Origin: Candidatus Zixiibacteriota bacterium
GTDB taxonomy: Bacteria; Zixibacteria; MSB-5A5; GN15; FEB-12
Direction of reading: 5' to 3'
DNA: 6,264 nt
NCBI GenBank assembly: GCA_003641345.1
Contig: QNAD01000126.1
Location: 1 to 6,264 of the forward strand
This document shows, in pieces, positions 1-6,264 of the stretch. How positions within the stretch are numbered: position 1 is the stretch's first letter; each line of letters opens with the position of its first letter. The position numbers and the translations under genes are program-made. The notes under the pieces are model-generated. The model was given only the letters and a program-made list of their open reading frames with translations, was not told the origin of the DNA and ran no database searches.

Positions 1-1029
1 TATTTTAATATACCTCAAAATTTCTTTAGGGATTTTGCAAGGCATTACATTCCGTCTTTTATAATTTTTGGGATATTTATAATTTACGGTTGCATGTTCC
101 TTTTAAGGAGTGTCTCAGAAATTAAATCAAAAAGCAGTCAGTTATTTGCGAAGATTTTAGTGCTATTGATTTTAATGTCAATGCCTGTTATGCAAATTGT
201 CAGGAATTATAAATCAATCGATGGCTCCAAAACTTATTTTGCATATGATTATGCATCTAATTTGCTCAGCTATCTTGAAAAAGATGCCATATTATTTTCT
301 TTTGGCGATAATGATACGTTCCCATTATGGAATTTACAGAAGACAGAAAAGATGCGTGAAGATGTTGCGGTTGTAAATTATAGTTTATTGAATACTAAGT
401 GGTATTTGAACCAGATTATACAGAGAGATGCATCTTTTCCGATGGGTTTGAATTCTGAAGAGATAAATGATTTACAGTTTTCTCCATGGAGTGATACAAC
501 TATTAGCATGTTTTGTGGGTATGATACTTTGAACTTTTTAGTTAAACCTAATGTTGCTGATAAATATTTAATGATTTCCGAACAGGTGATGTTAAGTATT
601 ATCAGGGAAAATAATTGGAAAAGACCAATTTATATGGTTGGGGGACCGCCGGGATATGCGATGAGTTGGGTTAGTCCTTTTTTGCGAAAAGATGGAGTTG
701 TGTCGAAACTAATGACAACCGAAAACCCAAAACCTGACATTGAACTGTTAAAAAATAATATATTGAATAATTATAAATATCGAGGCTATAGCAATCCAGA
801 TATTAAAGTTGAGCAACAGGATGTTTGGACTTTGAATAATTACTATGCTTCTTTTCTGAATATTATTCAGCATGAATATCAAAATGGAAATATTGAATCA
901 GCTCAAAAAATTTACAATCAACTCAATCAATTATTTCCAGATAATGTGATTAAACCATCGGAAAAAATTTGTAAAGCCAAAATAGAACTGGAAAACAGAT
1001 TATTTGAAAAAAATTGCTTAAAAAAGTAG
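1..1029 (+). CDS. DUF2723 / GT117-family membrane protein, C-terminal part (5' end outside window)
   Basis: The reading frame is open from base 1 with no stop, so the ATG at 94 is internal and this is the last 342 residues of a longer protein. Fragment residues about 17-36 and 50-67 are hydrophobic and look like the last membrane segments; the stretch before them (FFRDFARHYIPSF) resembles the run that precedes the final helices in DUF2723 proteins. After the helices comes a soluble domain with the family hallmark GDNDTFPLW (fragment residues 102-110), followed by VVNYSLLNTKWY, both highly typical of DUF2723. Residues near the end (NGNIESAQKIYNQLNQLFPDN) look like one TPR-type helical pair. 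DUF2723 proteins are multi-membrane-span inner-membrane proteins related to protein O-mannosyltransferases (GT117) and are common in FCB bacteria; a sugar-transfer role is inferred from family, and the catalytic N-terminal membrane part is not visible here. The gene is visibly more AT-rich than the receptor gene downstream. Family call is firm, function is not. Confidence 0.88.
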   Translation, partial: YFNIPQNFFRDFARHYIPSFIIFGIFIIYGCMFLLRSVSEIKSKSSQLFAKILVLLILMSMPVMQIVRNYKSIDGSKTYFAYDYASNLLSYLEKDAILFSFGDNDTFPLWNLQKTEKMREDVAVVNYSLLNTKWYLNQIIQRDASFPMGLNSEEINDLQFSPWSDTTISMFCGYDTLNFLVKPNVADKYLMISEQVMLSIIRENNWKRPIYMVGGPPGYAMSWVSPFLRKDGVVSKLMTTENPKPDIELLKNNILNNYKYRGYSNPDIKVEQQDVWTLNNYYASFLNIIQHEYQNGNIESAQKIYNQLNQLFPDNVIKPSEKICKAKIELENRLFEKNCLKK

Positions 1030-1043
1030 TTTTTACAAATTAT

Positions 1044-1063
1044 ATATTTTCATAAGAAAATGT
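1044..1063 (+). other. Small AT-rich hairpin after the DUF2723 stop codon
   Basis: ATTTTC (1046-1051) and GAAAAT (1056-1061) are perfectly complementary around an ATAA tetraloop, and the stem can extend by a T-G wobble and an A-T pair to 1044-1063. It begins 14 bases after the stop of the DUF2723 gene, where a transcript end is expected. It lacks GC pairs and a following T-run, so it is not a canonical rho-independent terminator. It could be a 3'-end stabilising hairpin or chance in AT-rich DNA. Confidence 0.25.
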
Positions 1064-1168
1064 TATCTTATCCCATATACTTATAATAATTTTTTATGTG
1101 AAAGAATAGAGTTTTGACGTTACGGTAGTGTATGAAATGTATATATGGCGTAACATTAAAGATAACAT
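1060..1168. repeat. Perfect 10-base inverted repeat with 89-base loop
   Basis: ATGTTATCTT at 1060-1069 is the exact reverse complement of AAGATAACAT at 1159-1168. Inside it CCATATA (1073-1079) can pair with TATATGG (1142-1148), and GTTACG (1119-1124) with CGTAAC (1149-1154). The last two pairings cross each other, so they are alternatives or would form a pseudoknot. The arms could close a folded RNA or be separate protein-binding half sites. A 10-base match in about 500 AT-rich bases is only mildly unlikely by chance. Confidence 0.35.
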
Positions 1169-1170
1169 AG

Positions 1171-1220
1171 GAATACGCAATATGTTTAAAGGGGATAAAA
1201 AAGGCAGGCAAATCGTATTC
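1171..1220. repeat. 7-base inverted repeat (GAATACG / CGTATTC)
   Basis: GAATACG at 1171-1177 and CGTATTC at 1214-1220 are exact reverse complements. The segment starts two bases after the 1060-1168 inverted repeat ends, so the two could be consecutive stems of one folded RNA. Matches of this length are expected by chance in a gap of this size, so the entry is weak alone and matters mainly through its position between two other stems. Confidence 0.2.
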
Positions 1221-1281
1221 GCCTAATTTACTTGAATTTCGAACTATTTGAGATAAAAGAAGATATGGAAATTATGTTTAT

Positions 1282-1329
1282 AAGGCTAAATATTTTTAGT
1301 TGACAAAATTGAGTAAAATTAGCCTTTTT
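1282..1329 (+). terminator. Terminator-like stem-loop with T-run
   Basis: AAGGCTAA (1282-1289) pairs perfectly with TTAGCCTT (1319-1326); inside, TTTTA (1294-1298) can pair with TAAAA (1314-1318), leaving a 15-base loop. The 3' arm runs straight into T's, giving TTTTT at 1325-1329, as in a rho-independent terminator. The stem has only three GC pairs and an unpaired four-base bulge on the 5' side, so strength is doubtful. It lies 253 bases after the DUF2723 stop and 218 bases before the receptor start. It could end read-through from the upstream gene, end a small RNA from this gap, or act as an attenuator in the receptor leader. Confidence 0.4.
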
Positions 1330-1368
1330 ATAGACAAATAGGAGAAGTCTGTCGAAGTCAATGATTTT

Positions 1369-1387
1369 GCATTGTAAGGCATTGTAA
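1369..1387. repeat. Tandem 9-base direct repeat GCATTGTAA, 10-base period
   Basis: GCATTGTAA occurs at 1369-1377 and again at 1379-1387, separated by one G. A 10-base period puts both copies on the same face of the helix, the usual geometry for two protomers of a DNA-binding regulator. It lies about 160 bases before the receptor start and after the putative terminator, where an operator would be useful. No regulator family is identified. Confidence 0.45.
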
Positions 1388-1395
1388 ATAAAGGA

Positions 1396-1436
1396 GTTAA
1401 CGGAAGAAGGAGGTTAATGGAAAAATTGTTAATGGA
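1396..1436. repeat. Three copies of GTTAAYGGA at 15-17 base spacing
   Basis: GTTAACGGA (1396-1404), GTTAATGGA (1413-1421) and GTTAATGGA (1428-1436) form an iterated motif. The first two copies are each preceded by a purine-rich AAGGAG sequence (1391-1396 and 1407-1412), so part of the unit is longer. This may be an operator array, a set of ribosome-binding-like sequences in the mRNA leader, or the trace of a short tandem duplication. Confidence 0.45.
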
Positions 1437-1551
1437 CGAACAAGAAATTACAACTTTAGGACGGTTTTCTTTGTTTTTATTAGTTAGTGGATGTAAACAA
1501 CTCCAAGGAAAACTACAGAGCTTCAAATATCAGATAGGAGGATGTAAATGA
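1417..1551 (+). CDS. Doubtful small ORF (44 aa) with lipobox-like stretch, overlapping receptor start by ATGA
   Basis: An ATG at 1417 opens 44 codons ending in TGA at 1549-1551, so stop and receptor start overlap as ATGA, the arrangement of translationally coupled genes. An AAGGAGG sequence at 1407-1413 is a strong Shine-Dalgarno match but only 3 bases from the ATG, closer than usual; the internal ATG at 1432 is 18 bases away, further than usual. Residues 17-26 (FSLFLLVSGC) read like a short hydrophobic core plus lipobox, with the Cys at residue 26. Against a real lipoprotein are an acidic N-terminal region (MEKLLMDEQE), a hydrophobic core of only about seven residues and just 18 residues after the Cys. 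It may be a leader peptide, a small lipoprotein, or chance. I do not recognise a family. Confidence 0.25.
   Translation: MEKLLMDEQEITTLGRFSLFLLVSGCKQLQGKLQSFKYQIGGCK
1536..1541 (+). promoter_or_regulatory. Ribosome-binding site of the receptor gene
   Basis: AGGAGG lies 6 bases before the ATG at 1548, a near-perfect Shine-Dalgarno sequence at good spacing. An in-frame TAA at 1545-1547 sits immediately before the ATG, so the start cannot be further upstream. The ATG at 1542 is out, because its next codon is TAA. Confidence 0.85.
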
Positions 1552-4433
1552 AGCGAAACCTAGGTCTGGTAGTACTTTTACTACTGTTTTGGGTCGCAAC
1601 ATCGAGTTGGGCGGCGGTTACTGGTAAAATTACCGGTGTAATGACCGATGCTCAAACCGAAAAGCCTATTGTCGGTGTGACTATTTCCGTAGAAGGAACT
1701 AGCTTGGGGGCAATCACCGATGCTGACGGAAGGTACACAATTTTAAATGTACCTGTGAATACGTATGTACTTAAAATCAGCTCAGTTGGTTATAGTACAT
1801 TAGAAGTTGCAAATGTTGCTGTTTCAGCTGATTTGGCTACTTATCAGAGTCATTCGTTGACTCCGACTACTACCGAATTGTCCGAAACAATTAGAGTAAC
1901 TGCGGAGACTCCGTTAGTCATCAAAGATAAAGTTGCTTCGATTAATATTATTAAAAGGGACGAAATCCTTGCCATGCCTACCCGTGGTTTTGAAGAGCTG
2001 GTTAGCTTGCAAAACAGTGTGGTACGTATCAATCCTAATATTACAACTCAACCGCGTGGTGGTCGTGAATCGATTAACTCCGCTGAGTTGAATATTCGTG
2101 GTGGTCGTCCTTCCGAAGTAGCTTATTATGTTGATGGTTTCTCACAGCAGGATCCGCTTTCAGGAACATCAACGGCAAATATCAGTAACAATGCTATTAA
2201 AGAAGTTACCGTTATTTCCGGTGGATTTCCGGCTGAATATGGCCATGTTTCCTCCGGTATTGTTAACGTGATTTCCAATAGTGGTTCTGATGAGTATCAT
2301 GGTACGGTCGAATTAGTAACTGATAATTATTTCGAAGACCTTCACAAGGTTTTTGACCAGAATTATTATTCTGCTGATTTTGGCGGACCAATTCCGGGAC
2401 TTGAGAAAGGCCATTTCTTTGTTTCCGGTGAACGTCGTTATCTCAAAGACCGTAATCCTACTTCTTTGGACGGATTTTATGTTTTGCCGAATAATAGTCT
2501 GGATGGTTGGTCGTATCAAGGTAAGTTAGATTATGAATTCGGACCAAACACTAAGTTGTTATTGGGTGCTAATGGTTCTGTGGATGAGTGGAGAGAGTAT
2601 CTTCATTCTTACGCTTTTAATATTGAACATACACCTTATTACAAAGATGAAAACCTCGGTGTAAACGGTAAAATTACTCATACTTTTAATGAGAATACTT
2701 TTGCCAACATAAGCGGTGCGTTCTACCAAACCAAACGTTTCCGTGGTGATGGTGTACATAAAGAAGACCTATACGCATATGGACGTCCCGGTGGTAATCC
2801 TCGTTTTGACAGGACAAATTTGTTCTGGCAGAATGATACTTCAGGGACTGCAATCACTACTGACACCTTAACAACCGATGGTGTTGTTAGAACTTATATT
2901 ACCGGTGGTGATGAAGGTCATGTTTATGATGATTATTATAAAAGAAATTCATGGTATGTTGGGCTCAAAGGTGATATCACCAGTCAAATCCATGATATGC
3001 ATACAGTGAAATTTGGGTTTGATTATGAACGCCATACTTTACGGTATTATCGTGCATTGTTCCCTGTAGAGTCATACAATGGTATAGATGGTGGTGGCTT
3101 TATTGATGTTGACCGTTATGGTTTCACATATGATGGTCATCGCTCTGATGATGAATCATGGGAAAATGATACGAAGAATCCAATTAACGGTGCTTTCTAT
3201 TTACAGGACCGTTTTGAGTGGAATGGTATGATTGTTAGTGCTGGATTACGTTTCGACTATTATGATTACAAGACTGAACGGTTGAAAAACAACGAACAGC
3301 CATTAAACCCTGATTCTGCCGATGTAACTGATCCTAATGCTACTATTTTAGATCCGACAGACTTGGAGCCAAGTAAAACTTATACTAAGTTATCACCCCG
3401 ATTGGGTATTTCATTCCCGATAAGTGATAGAACACAAATCCATGTTAACTATGGTAAATTCTTCCAACGACCGAATTTGTTACGTCTCTATGTAGGTTAT
3501 GATTTCTACGAAAAGATGATTAACAGAGGTGGTTTCTATTATGCTTTCGGTAATCCAAACCTTGAGCCGGAGAAAACTACTCAGTACGAGTTTGGCTTCA
3601 CTCATCAATTGAGTGATGTGGCTGTTTTTAATTTCCAGGCTTTCTATAAAGATGTAACCGGATTGATGCAGGTTTATAACCAGCCGGCATTCCCGAAGAG
3701 TTTTGCCAGCTATCGCAACTCGGATTATTCAACTATCAAAGGGTTGGAGTTCCAAATTGTTATGCGTCGGACTAATAATATCCGGATGGATCTTAAATAT
3801 TCTCTTTCTTATGCAAATGGTACAGGTTCTTATGCTAATACCCAAAGCAATGTTGCCTGGGTTAATGCTAATGAACCGAAGCAAACCGCTCCTCTATCAT
3901 TTGATCAACGCCATTCCCTTTTAGGAGTAATTGATTTCCGTACAACTAAGGGTGAAGGTCCTAAGTTCGGAGATTATTATCCCTTTGAGAACTTTGGTGT
4001 TAATGCCGTAATTCAGGCTGCCAGTGGTACTCCATATTCACCACAAACAGTATTTAATGAAATCACGATGGCTTCTACATCTCCAACACCAGATGGTCCA
4101 CGTAACTCAAAATATACTCCCTGGACTTTCAATGTTGATATGAAGGTTGAGAGATCATTTGATATTAATAAGTATAAAGTCGCTGCATATTTCTTGGTGA
4201 AAAACGTTTTCAATCGTGACAACGTTTATAGTGTTTATGAAAGTACCGGTGATCCGGACAATACCGGTTGGCTTAATACCGATGCCGGCCAGTCATGGGT
4301 TAATGGAACCGATGGTACTGAAGCAGATGCTACTGGATTTACTGGAGCGGAAAAATATGAAATTAAATCCAACAATCCGCAAAATTATGGTACGCCTCGT
4401 ACGATACTTGCCGGATTGCGGTTTTCGTTCTAA
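1548..4433 (+). CDS. TonB-dependent outer-membrane receptor with carboxypeptidase-regulatory-like N-terminal domain
   Basis: A complete 961-residue protein. Residues 1-22 form a Sec signal peptide (MKR, then a Leu/Val-rich core, cleavage after SWA). Residues about 24-107 are a CarboxypepD_reg-like beta-sandwich (GVMTDAQTEKPIVGVTISV, then TDADGRYTILNVP). SETIRVTA at 112-119 is a good TonB-box candidate. The plug follows (about 120-245), with LNIRGGRPSEVAYYVDG at 181-197 and ISGGFPAEYGHVSSGIVNVI at 223-242. The rest is a barrel of about 710 residues, including the typical NPNLEPEKTTQYEFGF segment near 670, and it ends in a beta-signal with terminal Phe (AGLRFSF). Such receptors use TonB/ExbBD energy to move ligands through the outer membrane; the ligand is not predictable here. 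No SusD-like gene follows; the next gene, 19 bases on, encodes a secreted protein. The plug style matches receptors common in non-Bacteroidota FCB phyla. Family certain, substrate unknown. Confidence 0.96.
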   Translation: MKRNLGLVVLLLLFWVATSSWAAVTGKITGVMTDAQTEKPIVGVTISVEGTSLGAITDADGRYTILNVPVNTYVLKISSVGYSTLEVANVAVSADLATYQSHSLTPTTTELSETIRVTAETPLVIKDKVASINIIKRDEILAMPTRGFEELVSLQNSVVRINPNITTQPRGGRESINSAELNIRGGRPSEVAYYVDGFSQQDPLSGTSTANISNNAIKEVTVISGGFPAEYGHVSSGIVNVISNSGSDEYHGTVELVTDNYFEDLHKVFDQNYYSADFGGPIPGLEKGHFFVSGERRYLKDRNPTSLDGFYVLPNNSLDGWSYQGKLDYEFGPNTKLLLGANGSVDEWREYLHSYAFNIEHTPYYKDENLGVNGKITHTFNENTFANISGAFYQTKRFRGDGVHKEDLYAYGRPGGNPRFDRTNLFWQNDTSGTAITTDTLTTDGVVRTYITGGDEGHVYDDYYKRNSWYVGLKGDITSQIHDMHTVKFGFDYERHTLRYYRALFPVESYNGIDGGGFIDVDRYGFTYDGHRSDDESWENDTKNPINGAFYLQDRFEWNGMIVSAGLRFDYYDYKTERLKNNEQPLNPDSADVTDPNATILDPTDLEPSKTYTKLSPRLGISFPISDRTQIHVNYGKFFQRPNLLRLYVGYDFYEKMINRGGFYYAFGNPNLEPEKTTQYEFGFTHQLSDVAVFNFQAFYKDVTGLMQVYNQPAFPKSFASYRNSDYSTIKGLEFQIVMRRTNNIRMDLKYSLSYANGTGSYANTQSNVAWVNANEPKQTAPLSFDQRHSLLGVIDFRTTKGEGPKFGDYYPFENFGVNAVIQAASGTPYSPQTVFNEITMASTSPTPDGPRNSKYTPWTFNVDMKVERSFDINKYKVAAYFLVKNVFNRDNVYSVYESTGDPDNTGWLNTDAGQSWVNGTDGTEADATGFTGAEKYEIKSNNPQNYGTPRTILAGLRFSF

Positions 4434-4439
4434 GGGAGT

Positions 4440-4445
4440 AAGGAG
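4440..4445 (+). promoter_or_regulatory. Ribosome-binding site of the downstream secreted-protein gene
   Basis: AAGGAG ends 7 bases before the ATG at 4453 and lies wholly in the 19-base gap after the receptor stop at 4431-4433. There is no room for a separate promoter and no terminator, which supports a shared transcript with independent translation initiation. Confidence 0.8.
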
Positions 4446-4452
4446 TTAAATA

Positions 4453-6264
4453 ATGAAAAAAACACTTTTAGTATTTTGTTTAATACTATTGATGGCGTTA
4501 GCTGTCTTTGCTCGAGCTCCCCAGAAATCGATGTCAAGCGACAGTAAAGCGACTATCTTGGATACTGATACCTGGATTGATGCAAACAAGATTTTGATGA
4601 TCTTTTCAAATGATGGAGCTTTTGCAACCGATTTAGGTGGTGTCTTGGTTAAAACTGATGGATTGTACTATCCTTATACTGATACTTCTTACATCTTTTC
4701 CGGTGAAGAAGACAGAACTGTTGTTTATGCTTCAGGTTTATGGATAGGTGCAGTAGATCATGGAACACACGACACTTTAATCTGTCTGGCTGAATATTCA
4801 GAAGAATACACGCCAGGACCGATGGTTGGTGGAACTTTTGATCCTACTTCAATGACAAATCCAGATTTTAGGGTTTATAAACTATATTCTGATAGTTTAG
4901 CTGATAATCCAAATGATGATTATACCAATTGGCCGGCTGACCAGGGAGCTCCCGTTGATGGAGATGGAAACCCGGTAATAATTGGTGATCAGTTCTTATG
5001 GACAGTTTATAATGACGCTGATGTTTTAGCTCATACCAATAATTCAGGTAGTACTGAACCTCTTGGTATTGAAATTCAGCAATCAGTATTTGCATTTGAT
5101 CGTGAAGACCCACTTGGTGAAATTGTGTTTATGAAATTTAAAATCATCAATAAAGGCGGTAAAGATTTAAGGGATATGTATGTTTCTCTTTGGTCAGATC
5201 CTGATTTAGGTGATGCCGGTGATGATCTTGACGGTTGTGATACAGTTTTGTCACTTGGTTATGTTTATAATGGTGATAATAACGATGGAAGTTATGGTTC
5301 AACTCCTCCTGCAGTTGGATATGATTTTTTCCAAGGACCATTAGAATTTACTGGTGATGATGCTGATACTGCAAAAATGTGGGGTCAAACATTGGCACAA
5401 TATCGTAATTTGCCGATGTCCTCATTTGCTAAATATATTAACGGTACTGACCCTCAGAACAAGACCGAGACATATAATTATATGCAAGGTTTAAAACCTG
5501 ATGGTACTGATTACACGGACAATAATGGTGTTGTTACTAAGTTCCATTATGCAGGTGATCCGGTATCTGGCACTGGTTCATTAGATTTTGATCCTGCTGA
5601 CCGTAGATTTATGATAACAACTGGACCATTTGATTTTGCTCCAGGTGATTCTACCGAAATCTTGGCGGCTATTATAGTTGGCCAGGGCGGTGATCGTTTG
5701 TCTTCGGTTGCTGTTATGAAATATAATGATAAGTTTGCTCAGCTTGCTTATGATTTGGGCTTTGAACTTCCAGAACCTCCTGCGGCTCCGATTGTTGAAG
5801 CTCATATTATTGATGGACAAGCTTCATTTGAATGGACTGACTATTCAGAAGAAAACCCCGGTGATTACGTATTTGAAGGTTATACTGTCTTTCAGGGTGA
5901 ATCAGCTGCTGGACCATGGAAAATGATTGCTAATTATGATGTAGCCAATGGTGTAGCATTGATTCTCGATGATGTAGTTGATCCTGCATCAGGTGCTTTG
6001 GAGCAGAGAGCTGTGAAGTTTGGTTCTGATAATGGTATTCAAAGATTCTTTGGAACAAATCAGGACTATATTAATGGCAGTTCTCTAAATAATATAACAA
6101 AGTATTTCTATAAAGTAGAAGCTTATTCTTATAATTCAGATCCTCAAGCTATCCCGAAAACAATGACGTCTGCTACTTCGTTTACATTAACACCTTCGGG
6201 AGCATCAGCAGGTACTGATTATGACATGGCGTATGGCGATACGCTTGCCGTCACTCATACCTCA
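4453..6264 (+). CDS. Large secreted protein with fibronectin-III-like domain, 3' end outside window
   Basis: Translating from 4453 gives 604 codons without a stop, so the C-terminus is missing. Residues 1-20 or 1-22 are a Sec signal peptide (MKK, Leu-rich core, cleavage after VFA or ARA). The mature N-terminal half carries ASGLWIGA (94-100 area) followed by AEYSEEYTPGP, GDQFLWTVYND (178-188), an acidic SLWSDPDLGDAGDDLDGCDT (245-264), PAVGYDFFQGP (286-296), then RRFMITTGPFDFAPGDS and IIVGQGGDRLSSVAVMKYND (384-426). I recall this set of motifs from large exported proteins of Ignavibacteriota-like and related phyla, which have no assigned function and often end in a type IX secretion sorting domain; that end is not visible here. 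Residues about 440-582 look like a fibronectin-III-type module (W461, FEGYTVFQG at 474-482, YFYKVEAYS at 551-559). The Asp-rich segments could bind calcium, which is inference. Likely exported or surface-attached and co-transcribed with the receptor. An extracellular enzyme is not excluded, but no catalytic motif was recognised. Confidence 0.85.
   Translation, partial: MKKTLLVFCLILLMALAVFARAPQKSMSSDSKATILDTDTWIDANKILMIFSNDGAFATDLGGVLVKTDGLYYPYTDTSYIFSGEEDRTVVYASGLWIGAVDHGTHDTLICLAEYSEEYTPGPMVGGTFDPTSMTNPDFRVYKLYSDSLADNPNDDYTNWPADQGAPVDGDGNPVIIGDQFLWTVYNDADVLAHTNNSGSTEPLGIEIQQSVFAFDREDPLGEIVFMKFKIINKGGKDLRDMYVSLWSDPDLGDAGDDLDGCDTVLSLGYVYNGDNNDGSYGSTPPAVGYDFFQGPLEFTGDDADTAKMWGQTLAQYRNLPMSSFAKYINGTDPQNKTETYNYMQGLKPDGTDYTDNNGVVTKFHYAGDPVSGTGSLDFDPADRRFMITTGPFDFAPGDSTEILAAIIVGQGGDRLSSVAVMKYNDKFAQLAYDLGFELPEPPAAPIVEAHIIDGQASFEWTDYSEENPGDYVFEGYTVFQGESAAGPWKMIANYDVANGVALILDDVVDPASGALEQRAVKFGSDNGIQRFFGTNQDYINGSSLNNITKYFYKVEAYSYNSDPQAIPKTMTSATSFTLTPSGASAGTDYDMAYGDTLAVTHTS

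Larger units (their letters stand above)
1030..1547. other. 518-base AT-rich intergenic region upstream of the receptor operon
   Basis: No confident gene lies here. In order it contains: a small AT hairpin just after the DUF2723 stop (1044-1063); a perfect 10-base inverted repeat with arms at 1060-1069 and 1159-1168; a 7-base inverted repeat at 1171-1177 and 1214-1220; a terminator-like stem-loop with T-run (1282-1329); a 9-base direct repeat at 10-base period (1369-1387); three copies of GTTAAYGGA (1396-1436); and a doubtful 44-codon frame (1417-1551). I found no convincing sigma-70 promoter and no Bacteroidota-type TAnnTTTG element with a matching upstream box. Because the receptor gene starts at its right edge, its promoter and any operator should be in this gap, most likely after the putative terminator. 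Confidence 0.6.

Noticed and set aside
94..1029. ATG at 94 as the true start of the DUF2723 gene
   Set aside because: The frame is open back to base 1 and the upstream residues continue the family (FFRDFARHYIPSF and a membrane helix). There is no Shine-Dalgarno sequence before 94.
1300..1334. TTGACA at 1300-1305 as a sigma-70 -35 box
   Set aside because: No acceptable -10 box follows at 16-18 bases (CCTTTT at 17); the TATAGA at 1329 is 23 bases away. TTGACA lies in the loop of the terminator-like stem, and FCB bacteria often use a different promoter consensus.
1362..1369. TGATTTTG as a Bacteroidota-type TAnnTTTG -7 element
   Set aside because: One mismatch in a short AT-rich motif and no TTTG-like -33 element at the right distance upstream.
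1296..1526. 76-codon reverse-strand frame in the intergenic region
   Set aside because: It has no Shine-Dalgarno-like sequence before its start, its product looks like low-information Leu/Ser/Asn-rich translation, and it covers the terminator-like stem and the leader repeats. No family recognised.
1548..4433. Calling the receptor SusC
   Set aside because: It has the domain order of SusC-like proteins, but no SusD-like gene follows and the plug motifs match a broader FCB receptor group, so a gene symbol or glycan role is not justified.
4868..5820. Reverse-strand open frames at 4868-5113, 5147-5341 and 5581-5820
   Set aside because: They are antisense to the well-supported exported-protein gene. 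Their His/Tyr/Asn-rich products come from reading Asp/Gly/Asn-rich codons backwards.

Overview
The window looks like a chromosomal stretch from an AT-rich Gram-negative bacterium of the FCB superphylum, probably one of its less-cultured lineages (for example Ignavibacteriota, Calditrichota, Marinimicrobia, Cloacimonadota or Zixibacteria). I cannot choose between these from sequence alone. The placement rests on three protein families read directly from the sequence: a DUF2723/GT117-type membrane protein, a TonB-dependent receptor with an N-terminal carboxypeptidase-regulatory-like domain and the 'NIRGGRPSEVAYYVDG' style of plug, and a secreted protein with signature stretches (ASGLWIGA, GDQFLWTVYND, PAVGYDFFQGP) that I associate with large exported proteins of those phyla. 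All three genes lie on the + strand.

Layout. Bases 1-1029 hold the 3' part of a DUF2723-family gene whose start lies before the window. Bases 1030-1547 form a 518-base AT-rich gap with no confident gene. It holds several inverted repeats (one followed by a T-run and terminator-like), two sets of closely spaced short direct repeats, and a doubtful 44-codon reading frame whose stop overlaps the next start (ATGA). Bases 1548-4433 encode a complete 961-residue TonB-dependent outer-membrane receptor. After only 19 bases, and with its own good ribosome-binding site, a large secreted protein starts at 4453 and is still open at the window end (604 codons visible).

How the genes fit together. The receptor and the downstream secreted protein very likely share a transcript: one is an outer-membrane beta-barrel for energy-dependent uptake or export-related work, the other an exported multidomain protein with a fibronectin-III-like module. 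No SusD-like lipoprotein lies between them in the part seen, so this is not a standard SusC/SusD pair. The DUF2723 gene is probably a separate unit: it is more AT-rich than the receptor gene and is separated by the long gap. The substrate of the receptor cannot be told from the sequence. No mobile element, CRISPR array, tRNA or rRNA was seen.
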